5,222 nt of DNA from Chitinophagaceae bacterium (lineage in GTDB: Bacteria; Bacteroidota; Bacteroidia; Chitinophagales; Chitinophagaceae): positions 1-5,222 of the forward strand of contig JAOQAL010000589.1 of the NCBI GenBank assembly GCA_025963615.1. Direction: 5' to 3'. How positions within the stretch are numbered: position 1 is the stretch's first letter; each line of letters opens with the position of its first letter. The notes below the pieces were generated by a model. That model did not search any database. It was not told the origin of the DNA and saw nothing but the letters and a program-made list of their open reading frames with translations. Shown piece after piece: positions 1-5,222 of the stretch. A program made the position numbers and the translations under genes.

Positions 1-623
1 AGCTAAAATATGTAGAAGCTTTTGTGATGGACATGAAAGCCGATACGGCTAATATTAACCGGATAATTAAAGCTGATATTCGAAAGGGAATGGCATTGGA
101 TAGTTTATTGAAAGTATCCAAAATGGATTTGAAGCAACCCGGAATATCAAAAATGTTTATCGGCAATTTTATTAGGGGAGTGCAAATGCCAAGACTAACA
201 CCTTCCAATTCTGCTATTACTCAGCTAAAAAATACCGGATCTTTAAGACTACTCACGCACAAAGGAGCCATTGATAGTATTTTGAAATATGAAAGTTTGA
301 ATCAGACAATCATAGACCACAACGAAATCTACCGACAAAATAATAACCTTGTATGGGAATCAAGCTATCCCATTATAGATGCCAGGATTTTTGAGGATAC
401 TACCTATGTTAAATTTTTCCAGAGAGCACTAACAGATAGACAAACACCACCCTTGTACCTGAATGAGGAAAAGCTCCATATATTTTTAGGCCTTGCAACA
501 AGGGAGTCTCTTTTTAATAAAGTAAGCAGATCTTATGTAGAAACTCAATTACAGAGAGCAACTGTAATGTTAGCCTTTTTTGAAAGGGAGTATCATATAG
601 AAAACAAGATTGCTAAAGAATAA
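1..623 (+). CDS. Hypothetical protein, C-terminal part (5' end outside window)
   Basis: The reading frame is open from base 3 to the TAA at 621-623, giving 206 visible residues. The GTG at 24 and the ATGs at 27 and 33 are internal, because the frame continues upstream without a stop (LKYVEAFVMDMK...), so the true start lies left of the window. The visible part is soluble and mostly helical, with no membrane segment, signal peptide or catalytic motif I recognise. The centre reads LKNTGSLRLLTHKGAIDSIL followed by a helix with paired polar residues (NQTIIDHNEIYRQNN). This loosely resembles the C-terminal half of Bacteroidota proteins with one N-terminal membrane helix and a helical tail (the DUF6090-like type), a resemblance drawn from memory only. 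If it holds, the missing N-terminus should carry the membrane anchor. By eye the gene is more AT-rich than the susCD genes. Coding status is well supported by length and composition; function is unknown. Confidence 0.75.
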   Translation, partial: LKYVEAFVMDMKADTANINRIIKADIRKGMALDSLLKVSKMDLKQPGISKMFIGNFIRGVQMPRLTPSNSAITQLKNTGSLRLLTHKGAIDSILKYESLNQTIIDHNEIYRQNNNLVWESSYPIIDARIFEDTTYVKFFQRALTDRQTPPLYLNEEKLHIFLGLATRESLFNKVSRSYVETQLQRATVMLAFFEREYHIENKIAKE

Positions 624-834
624 TTAATCAGCGTGAAACAAAATATACTGAAGTAAGGAAAAGTGAACTACTTAATACAAAAAATGCTTCCTGGAATTTC
701 AAACACTGATTGAAGCTAAATACGGGATTAAAAATTAAAAAACCATAGAAGTCCCTTACCGTTTTCCGAGACCTATCATTCGGAATAAACAGGTAAATAC
801 CTTTTATGCATACATTTCTATATTCATTTTGAAA
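624..834. other. Intergenic stretch with no recognisable feature
   Basis: This AT-rich stretch holds no convincing ORF. Short open runs on both strands lack a plausible start and do not resemble a protein. A weak possible stem (GCTTC at 686-690 with GAAGC at 712-716) has a long loop and no T-run, so I do not call it a terminator. I see no clear terminator for the gene ending at 623, unless the inverted repeat starting at 835 serves that purpose. Confidence 0.6.
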
Positions 835-954
835 ATTCCCTGTGAAACTCCGTGTACTTTGTGCCTCTGCGGTGAAAAAAATGTTTGCACTTTTATTATG
901 CAGTTTTTTTTCTTTACCACAGAGGAACAAAGTACACGGAGTTTCACAGAGAAT
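835..954. repeat. Long imperfect inverted repeat (dispersed 'CTCTGTGAAACTCCGTGT' type)
   Basis: The arm at 835-881 pairs with the arm at 908-954 around a 26-base loop. Of 47 positions, 42 are Watson-Crick pairs and one (874/915) is G-U. The four mismatches are 839/950, 863/926, 870/919 and 877/912. The core 840-862 pairs perfectly with 927-949. Each arm carries the order TGTGAAACTCCGTGTACTTTGT, then CCTCTG, then GGT and an A-run. From general knowledge, closely similar sequences are scattered between genes in many bacteria, including Bacteroidota, often as facing pairs, and they create spurious database ORFs with peptides like TTEAQSTRSFTE. The element lies 56 bases before the propeller gene start, so a transcript through it would carry a long hairpin that might terminate or attenuate. 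There is no transposase, and I see no convincing target-site duplication at the ends. The structure is certain; the repeat-family assignment is from memory. Confidence 0.85.
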
Positions 955-1010
955 ATCTTTAATTTCAATGGAGTTTAATAGCACATTACATCTCATTTTA
1001 AATACTTTCT

Positions 1011-1886
1011 ATGAAAACAGCCACGCTGATTATTTTACTGATCATTCCTACGCTTTCATTTTCACAGGGCGATTCTGAAATAGTTTTACTTGACATGCAG
1101 GTGAAAGGCAGAACGGTCACCCTTTCCAACCCTGTAAACGTTACAAATCATAAAGGATATGATAACCAGCCTTTCTTCTCACCCAAAGAACCATTGTTGT
1201 ATTTTACTTCCGACAGGGATACTCCCAATACGGATATCAAAATATATAATTACCAAACCGGCACCACTTCTTTTTTGACCAATACACCGGAAAATGAATA
1301 CTCTCCCACAGTTACTCCCGATGGCAAATTCATCTCCTGCATCATAGCAAGAAAATCGCCCTTTGCACAGGACCTGGGAAAATATCCCGTTAATGGCGGA
1401 GACCCCATCATCCTGATCAATAACCTGGTAGTAGGTTATCATGCATGGATCGATGATAACAGGCTGTTGTTATTTGTGTTGGATGGCAACCGACACAACA
1501 GCCTGCATTATTATGATCTTCGAACCAAAGAAGATAAGGTGATCGCAAAAAGCCCCGGCCGCTCACTCTGGAAAATTCCCGGCGGGAATGCAATGAGCTT
1601 TGTTGATGAAACGGATTCTCTAAGCTGGAAAATAAAAAAACTAGATATAAACACTATGCAGATCTCAGACATTGGCCCAACCTTGTTAAGAAAGGAAGAC
1701 ATGGCATGGACCAGTAACGGGATCATTATTATGAGTGACGGATCATCGCTATTTTCGTTGCAACCTGGCGGCAGTGAAGGCTGGCAAAAAATAAACATAC
1801 TGAATAACAATGCATCTATACAAGGCATTACACGTTTGGCGGTAAATGCAGATAATTCAAAGATTGCGATTGTGGTAAGGGAATAA
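1011..1886 (+). CDS. Secreted TolB-like (PD40/WD40-like) beta-propeller protein
   Basis: A complete protein of 291 residues. Residues 1-18 form a Sec signal peptide (MKT, then a hydrophobic stretch LIILLIIPTL, then SFS), with likely signal peptidase I cleavage before Q19. There is no lipobox cysteine, so the product should be periplasmic or secreted. The rest looks like about six propeller blades, near residues 51-90, 94-138, 143-179, 186-222, 230-265 and 272-290. The first two are the clearest PD40 repeats: NQPFFSP with YFTSDRD and DIKIYNYQTG, then EYSPTVTPDGKFIS. The third blade carries GYHAWIDDNRLLLFVLDG. Such blades occur in TolB and in the N-terminal part of DPP-IV-type peptidases, but no hydrolase domain or Ser-Asp-His site is attached here. 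The likely role is a binding scaffold; its ligand is unknown. The ATG at 1011 is chosen because the signal peptide begins there; the leader is A/T-rich with no obvious Shine-Dalgarno sequence. The next gene on the same strand starts 59 bases after its stop. Confidence 0.85.
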   Translation: MKTATLIILLIIPTLSFSQGDSEIVLLDMQVKGRTVTLSNPVNVTNHKGYDNQPFFSPKEPLLYFTSDRDTPNTDIKIYNYQTGTTSFLTNTPENEYSPTVTPDGKFISCIIARKSPFAQDLGKYPVNGGDPIILINNLVVGYHAWIDDNRLLLFVLDGNRHNSLHYYDLRTKEDKVIAKSPGRSLWKIPGGNAMSFVDETDSLSWKIKKLDINTMQISDIGPTLLRKEDMAWTSNGIIIMSDGSSLFSLQPGGSEGWQKINILNNNASIQGITRLAVNADNSKIAIVVRE

Positions 1887-1892
1887 CGAACA

Positions 1893-1921
1893 TTGACTGG
1901 AAAAATCAAACGGGTTATAAA
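1893..1921 (+). promoter_or_regulatory. Candidate sigma70-like promoter upstream of the membrane-protein/GyrI-like pair
   Basis: TTGACT (1893-1898) and TATAAA (1916-1921) are separated by exactly 17 bases, close to the classical -35/-10 layout. They sit in the 59-base gap before the ATG at 1946. Transcription would start around 1928, inside an A-rich leader with three AAAAAC-like units, of the kind that favours translation initiation in Bacteroidota. Caution is needed: the usual Bacteroidota promoter is TTTG plus TAnnTTTG, which is not seen here, so the match could be chance in AT-rich DNA. Confidence 0.35.
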
Positions 1922-1945
1922 ACAAAAACAAAAACAAAGTTGCTC

Positions 1946-2389
1946 ATGAAAAATTATTCTATATGGTTAAAAGCCGCAGGTATCTTCCAGTTCATCACCG
2001 CAATTATTCATTCGGCCACACTATTTATTACGCTGCCGCCAAACAACGAGACAGAAAAGCAACTATCTGTTTTAATGAATACGTATCAATTTGATATGGG
2101 TGCAGGATTTCATCGTACAATGAACGATATGACGATAGCATTAAGTGCATGCCTGTGTTTGGTTTGTTTATTGGGCGGCTTGCTCAACTGGTACCTGCTC
2201 CGGAAAAAAGTGGAACCTCAAATTATGAAAGGAGTCATAAACATAAATCTGTTTGTATTCGGGATTAGCTTTGTATTGATAGCAAGATTTGCTTTTTTAG
2301 AGCCTGTTATTTTGATGGGTTTGATTGTTCTGTGTTTAATTCTGGCAAGGGTCACAATAGGTAAAGCGTCTGGTGCACAATCTTCATAA
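1946..2389 (+). CDS. Small four-helix integral membrane protein
   Basis: A protein of 147 residues with four predicted membrane helices, near residues 8-29, 62-85, 95-115 and 118-137. A polar loop at 31-61 joins the first two helices, and a basic turn (RKKVEPQ) follows the second. I place the start at the ATG at 1946 (MKNYSIWLK); the in-frame TTG six bases upstream is a poorer start and would lie in the A-rich leader. The first helix contains a histidine (ITAIIHSATLF), and the loop ends in FDMGAGFHRTMNDMTIAL. This pattern (histidine in helix 1, then a short G-x-H/R motif before helix 2) recalls uncharacterised four-helix families such as the LIC_13387 type, a tentative match from memory. No transporter or enzyme motif is visible. 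The GyrI-like gene starts 3 bases after its stop, so the two are almost certainly co-transcribed. It is real coding sequence; function unknown. Confidence 0.8.
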   Translation: MKNYSIWLKAAGIFQFITAIIHSATLFITLPPNNETEKQLSVLMNTYQFDMGAGFHRTMNDMTIALSACLCLVCLLGGLLNWYLLRKKVEPQIMKGVININLFVFGISFVLIARFAFLEPVILMGLIVLCLILARVTIGKASGAQSS

Positions 2390-2392
2390 ACA

Positions 2393-2830
2393 ATGAAAAC
2401 AGAGATCATTCATAAAGAACTTACGTTGGACCTTTCCGGTTTTTCCGGCATCGCCGCCAATAAGGACTATGCAGGAACTGCGTTCCGTTTAATGGATAAG
2501 ATCTGGCCGATCATTAGATCCAACGGTTTAAAACATAAAGGACTAAACATCTGGGTGTATGAGCCCGGCGATAAAGTATTTGCCGGTGTTGAGTTTGAAA
2601 GTATTCCCAATCCGCATTTAGGACTTGAACAAAAAAAGATCACGCTTGAAAAATATGCATACTACAAACACATAGGTCCCTATAGCCTGATCAAACACGC
2701 GGGAGCCAATATGAGAAATGAATTAAGGGAAAATGGTTTTGAAGCTGGATCTCTATACATTGAAATATATGGGCATTGGAATAATGATGAGAGTAAATTG
2801 GAGACGGAGCTTTTGATATCTGTCAGGTAA
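2393..2830 (+). CDS. Stand-alone GyrI-like (AraC effector-binding) domain protein
   Basis: A complete 145-residue protein made only of a GyrI-like small-molecule-binding domain. The first half shows a strand-helix unit (GFSGIAANKDYAGTAF, then RLMDKIWPIIRSNG) and the strand LNIWVYEPG. The second half repeats the fold with the family's characteristic pieces: KYAYYKHIGPYSLI (residues 87-100, HIGPY at 93-97), a helix to about residue 114, IEIYGHW (123-129) and the closing KLETELLISV (135-144), where E137/E139 are candidate ligand-contact acids. In known proteins this domain binds hydrophobic or cationic drugs in multidrug-responsive AraC/MerR regulators, inhibits DNA gyrase in E. coli SbmC/GyrI, and in some stand-alone members hydrolyses cyclopropanoid toxins. 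This one has no DNA-binding domain and no signal peptide, so it should be a cytoplasmic binder or enzyme. Its ATG is 3 bases after the preceding membrane-protein stop. Its TAA overlaps the left arm of the terminator. Confidence 0.85.
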   Translation: MKTEIIHKELTLDLSGFSGIAANKDYAGTAFRLMDKIWPIIRSNGLKHKGLNIWVYEPGDKVFAGVEFESIPNPHLGLEQKKITLEKYAYYKHIGPYSLIKHAGANMRNELRENGFEAGSLYIEIYGHWNNDESKLETELLISVR

Positions 2831-2872
2831 AAAAGTAAGGACGCCGTATCATTACGACGTCCTTACTTTTTT
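2829..2872. terminator. Bidirectional intrinsic terminator between convergent genes
   Basis: Arms 2829-2843 and 2858-2872 form a perfect 15-bp stem (AAAAAAGTAAGGACG with its complement). Past one mismatch (2844/2857) the inner part continues with four more pairs (CGTA 2845-2848 with TACG 2853-2856), closing a TCAT tetraloop. The stem is flanked by an A-run on the left and a T-run on the right, so it gives a U-tailed hairpin in either direction. It serves the GyrI-like gene (+), whose stop codon overlaps the left arm by two bases, and susD (-), whose stop lies 7 bases before the right arm. Confidence 0.93.
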
Positions 2873-2879
2873 GCGCCTA

Positions 2880-4340
2880 TTAATACCCGGGGTTTTGCTG
2901 CGCCTGCATACCGGGATTTGCATTGATCTCTGTTTGAGAAATGGGCAGCACGGTTTTAAAGAATGCCCTGTCGAGTGTTTTTGGACGGGTAGGCACTGAT
3001 ATTCCGATAACGTCATCGTTAAATGTGATCGTTTTATTCAGTCGTATCATGTCAAAAAATCTTTGTCCTTCGCCATATAGTTCTTTGCTTCTTTCATCAA
3101 GGATCATGTCTGAAGTTACCGTTGCTGCGGTTGCCGCAATCAAATTGGGCGAACGTTTCCGGATCGCATTGAGGTAAGTGGCTGCTTTAACTGCATCAGT
3201 GGACAAAGCAGCTTCCGCCGCAATTAAATAAATTTCGGATAGCCTGATCACTTTGATGTTTACTGCGGTGGTAGTCGCTTTTCCATCCCCGGCCAATGCA
3301 GTGCTCCCGCTGTATTTATACAGAGCTCCTTTACGCGGAACAGCGGTAGTGGAGATCTCATCATCATTCATCACACCCCATCTTATATCGGCGGCATCCT
3401 GTTTTAACCGGGTAAGAAAATAATCGCTCGCGATAAACCAGCCTAAAATAGTACTTCCACCATCGCCTTTTTTTCTGTGGTAAGCGCCAAGCGAATTCGC
3501 ACCCAGGTCTCCTTCGAGCGCATAAACGCCTATTTCAAAAATAGATTCTGAACCAAACTGTGTTTTCCATGAGTCTACCCAATTGGCGTTGGTATACAGC
3601 GTGTACACATTGCTGAGGATGATCTCTTCTGCAGATTTTAAAGCATTGGCATAGTCTTTCATATACAGGTATACCCTTGCCTGCATAGCTAAGTTGCCGT
3701 AATAATTAATAAAACCATTAGCTTTTGTTTTGGCCAATAACGGAGCGCCCGCTTTTAAGTCGGATAATATTTGCGTGTAATTATCTCCCACTGTATTCCT
3801 GAGTGGCTGTGCCGACGATTTCAAAGGCGTTGTAATATTCGGTACGCCGTAGGCGGTTTTGTCAACATCGTAAGATTTTCCATACAATCTAACGAGGTCA
3901 AAATACATGATGGCCCTGAGTGTTAAAGCCTGTCCTCTATAACTGCTGAAACCAGTTGTGCCCGTCGCTTCCAGTTGATCTATGTTTTGAAGCAGGTTGT
4001 TGAGTTGTAACAGCGAAAAGTATATCTGCGACCAGAAACCCGAGTAATTTCCGCTGGAAGGAGAATGGTTAAAAGTATACAGCCCATCATTACCCCTGCC
4101 CTGTGATGGGATCGTCATGTCGCCGCCTTTAGCATCGCCATACAATACGAAGTTCCTGCCGTAATAGTCGGAGCTGCTCATGCTGCGGATAATGCCATTG
4201 ATCATTATCTGCGCGTCGGCCGGCGTTTTTATCGAGGTAGTGGCATCTACCTGGTTAGTAGGCTGCACGTCGAGTGTTTTCTTGCATGAAAACAAAATCA
4301 GCGCCAGCAGGCCGGGTAAAAATATTTTTAGTTTATTCAT
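2880..4340 (-). CDS. SusD/RagB-family outer-membrane nutrient-binding lipoprotein
   Basis: A complete 486-residue SusD-family protein, a normal length. It is the surface lipoprotein lid of a SusCD uptake complex. Residues 1-18 are a lipoprotein signal (MNKLKIFLPG, a hydrophobic run, then the lipobox LFSC with Cys19, followed by KK). An earlier in-frame start at 4415 is rejected because it overlaps the susC end and would bury this signal. SusD landmarks in order are: FWSQIYFSLLQLNNLLQ (102-118); GQALTLRAIMYFDLVRLYG (136-154), the hallmark helix; the TPR-like helix AMQARVYLYMKDYANALKSA (218-237); IRLSEIYLIAAEAAL (365-379); LNAIRKRSPN (390-399); LDERSKELYGEGQRFFDMIR (414-433); and the C-terminal QQNPGY. 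It starts 20 bases after the susC stop, so they are one operon. The leader before the ATG is AT-rich without a Shine-Dalgarno sequence. It is the last gene before the terminator. The bound substrate cannot be deduced from sequence alone. Confidence 0.96.
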   Translation of the reverse strand: MNKLKIFLPGLLALILFSCKKTLDVQPTNQVDATTSIKTPADAQIMINGIIRSMSSSDYYGRNFVLYGDAKGGDMTIPSQGRGNDGLYTFNHSPSSGNYSGFWSQIYFSLLQLNNLLQNIDQLEATGTTGFSSYRGQALTLRAIMYFDLVRLYGKSYDVDKTAYGVPNITTPLKSSAQPLRNTVGDNYTQILSDLKAGAPLLAKTKANGFINYYGNLAMQARVYLYMKDYANALKSAEEIILSNVYTLYTNANWVDSWKTQFGSESIFEIGVYALEGDLGANSLGAYHRKKGDGGSTILGWFIASDYFLTRLKQDAADIRWGVMNDDEISTTAVPRKGALYKYSGSTALAGDGKATTTAVNIKVIRLSEIYLIAAEAALSTDAVKAATYLNAIRKRSPNLIAATAATVTSDMILDERSKELYGEGQRFFDMIRLNKTITFNDDVIGISVPTRPKTLDRAFFKTVLPISQTEINANPGMQAQQNPGY

Positions 4341-4360
4341 GATATAAAATGTTTGATGGA

Positions 4361-5222
4361 TTAAAAATTGATATCGATACCAAATGTGTAGATCTTGCCG
4401 ATAGGAGTTTCCCATCCACGCGTTCCATATTGGTTTACTTCCGGATCTGCGGTTTTATACTTTGAGGAAGTAAGCAGGTTGCTTCCATTAAAGTATATCC
4501 TCGCGCTGGTCAACCCGATCTTACGAATGAGATTGCCCGGTAAATTGTAAGCGAGGTTGATATTTTTTAACCGTACAAAGCTGGCGCTATGCATCTGGCG
4601 TGTGCTGTATTGCATCTGATCGGTAAGATCAATACCCCTGATAAGCGGAGATGTTCCGGCCGTGTTTTCCGGGGTCCACATATCGGAATAAACAGATTTG
4701 GCCCGTATCCTTTCAAAGTAATAACCATCATCGGAGACATCTTTAAAAGCGCCATCATATAGATCGCCGCCCATTTTATAAATAAAGTTCAACCCAAGCG
4801 TAAAATTTTTATAAGATACATCTGTGTTCAACCCGCCATATACATCAGGCATGGCGTTTCCGATGATCGTGTAGTTTGCTTTGCTGAATGCATAAGTTGC
4901 ACCTCTTCCATTATATATAAAATCACCTGCTTTCGAATCAGCAGGATTATTTACATACCAAACGTTATTACCGTTCTTGGCATCTACACCTCCCCACTCA
5001 TAACCATAATAGCTTAAGGTAGGCGAGCCTTCCCTGTATATAAATTGCGCCCTGGCATCGCCTCCTGTTGGATCATACCAGATAATATCCCTTCCTCCAT
5101 ACAATTTGGTAACTTTTGATTGTATGAATGATGCGTTCACAGAAGCGCTCCACCTGATGTTTTTGTTACTGATTATGTCGCCGCCAAGTTCTACTTCAAT
5201 GCCCCTGTTATTTATTTCGCCT
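4361..5222 (-). CDS. SusC/RagA-family TonB-dependent receptor, C-terminal part (5' end outside window)
   Basis: The frame is open from the right edge (first full codon at 5221) to the TAA at 4361-4363, giving 286 residues. SusC proteins are usually around 1,000 residues, so the signal peptide, carboxypeptidase-like domain, TonB box and plug are missing only because the window ends. The GTG at 5140 is internal. Visible barrel landmarks, numbered from the first visible residue, are: NRGIEVELGGDII with NIRWSASVNASF (5-32); GSPTLSYYGYEWGGVDAKNG (65-84); IGNAMPDVYGGLNTDVSYKN then LGLNFIYKMGGDLYD (120-156); SASFVRLKNINLAYNLP (212-228); ARIYFNGSNLLTSSKYKTAD (240-259), with PEV following; and the terminal strand YTFGIDINF ending in Phe, as outer-membrane barrels do for BAM recognition. 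It is the TonB-energised channel partner of the SusD protein that follows 20 bases downstream. The operon promoter and any ECF sigma/anti-sigma control lie outside the window. Confidence 0.96.
   Translation of the reverse strand, partial: GEINNRGIEVELGGDIISNKNIRWSASVNASFIQSKVTKLYGGRDIIWYDPTGGDARAQFIYREGSPTLSYYGYEWGGVDAKNGNNVWYVNNPADSKAGDFIYNGRGATYAFSKANYTIIGNAMPDVYGGLNTDVSYKNFTLGLNFIYKMGGDLYDGAFKDVSDDGYYFERIRAKSVYSDMWTPENTAGTSPLIRGIDLTDQMQYSTRQMHSASFVRLKNINLAYNLPGNLIRKIGLTSARIYFNGSNLLTSSKYKTADPEVNQYGTRGWETPIGKIYTFGIDINF

Noticed and set aside
686..716. Weak hairpin GCTTC/GAAGC as terminator of the first gene
   Set aside because: It has a five-pair stem, a loop of over 20 bases and no T-run.
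954..961. TATCTTTA as a Bacteroidota -7 box (TAnnTTTG) for the propeller gene
   Set aside because: It differs at the last base and there is no TTTG-like -33 element about 20 bases upstream, where the repeat arm lies.
628..996. Minus-strand ORF of 122 codons
   Set aside because: It runs through the inverted repeat, and its peptide (TAEAQSTRSFT) is the typical spurious translation of this repeat type. It has no domain and the remainder is low-complexity Phe/Leu/Ser.
842..1078. Plus-strand ORF of 78 codons
   Set aside because: It starts inside the repeat arm, translates both arms and then overlaps the signal peptide region of the propeller gene out of frame, so it is an artefact.
1179..1909. 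Minus-strand ORFs at 1179-1442 and 1511-1909
   Set aside because: They are antisense shadows of the propeller gene with no recognisable protein features.
1940..1945. TTG start for the membrane protein
   Set aside because: The ATG two codons later is the stronger start and leaves the A-rich leader intact.
2941..3177. Plus-strand ORF inside susD, and the minus-strand out-of-frame ORF at 4567-4758 inside susC
   Set aside because: Both lie wholly within strongly conserved genes in other frames.
4341..4415. N-terminal extension of SusD to an upstream start at 4415
   Set aside because: It would add 25 non-conserved residues ahead of a clear lipoprotein signal and overlap the end of susC. The ATG at 4338-4340 gives the lipobox with Cys19.

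Overview
The window looks like a chromosomal segment from a Bacteroidota bacterium, most likely of the Chitinophagaceae/Sphingobacteriales type. The main evidence is a SusC/SusD outer-membrane pair at the right end, found essentially only in this phylum. Supporting points are a Bacteroidota-style secreted TolB-like propeller protein and the lack of strong Shine-Dalgarno sequences, with A-rich leaders instead. The family-level placement is inference.

Layout, left to right. (1) The C-terminal part of an unrecognised protein on the + strand (1-623), whose start lies outside the window. (2) A 387-base gene-free stretch (624-1010). Its first half shows nothing recognisable; its second half holds a long imperfect inverted repeat (835-954) of the 'CTCTGTGAAACTCCGTGT...CCTCTGTGGT' type. 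(3) A complete + strand gene for a secreted six-bladed TolB/PD40 propeller protein (1011-1886). (4) A tight two-gene + strand unit: a four-helix membrane protein (1946-2389) and, 3 bases later, a stand-alone GyrI-like effector-binding domain protein (2393-2830). A sigma70-like promoter candidate lies before it at 1893-1921. (5) A strong bidirectional terminator hairpin (2829-2872) between convergent genes. (6) On the - strand, a complete SusD/RagB lipoprotein (2880-4340) preceded by the 3' end of its SusC TonB-dependent receptor gene (4361-5222, running off the right edge).

How the genes work together. SusC and SusD would form one outer-membrane uptake complex: a TonB-powered barrel with a lipoprotein lid. 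It imports an oligosaccharide or other large nutrient that cannot be named from this window. SusD is the last gene of that operon, because the terminator follows 7 bases after its stop, so no enzyme lies downstream. The membrane protein and GyrI-like protein are probably co-translated and may act together in small-molecule sensing or resistance; that is inference. Nothing ties the propeller gene to either neighbour functionally.

I found no CRISPR array, tRNA, rRNA, transposase or phage gene, and no clear evidence of a novel system. The most notable non-coding structures are the long inverted repeat and the bidirectional terminator.
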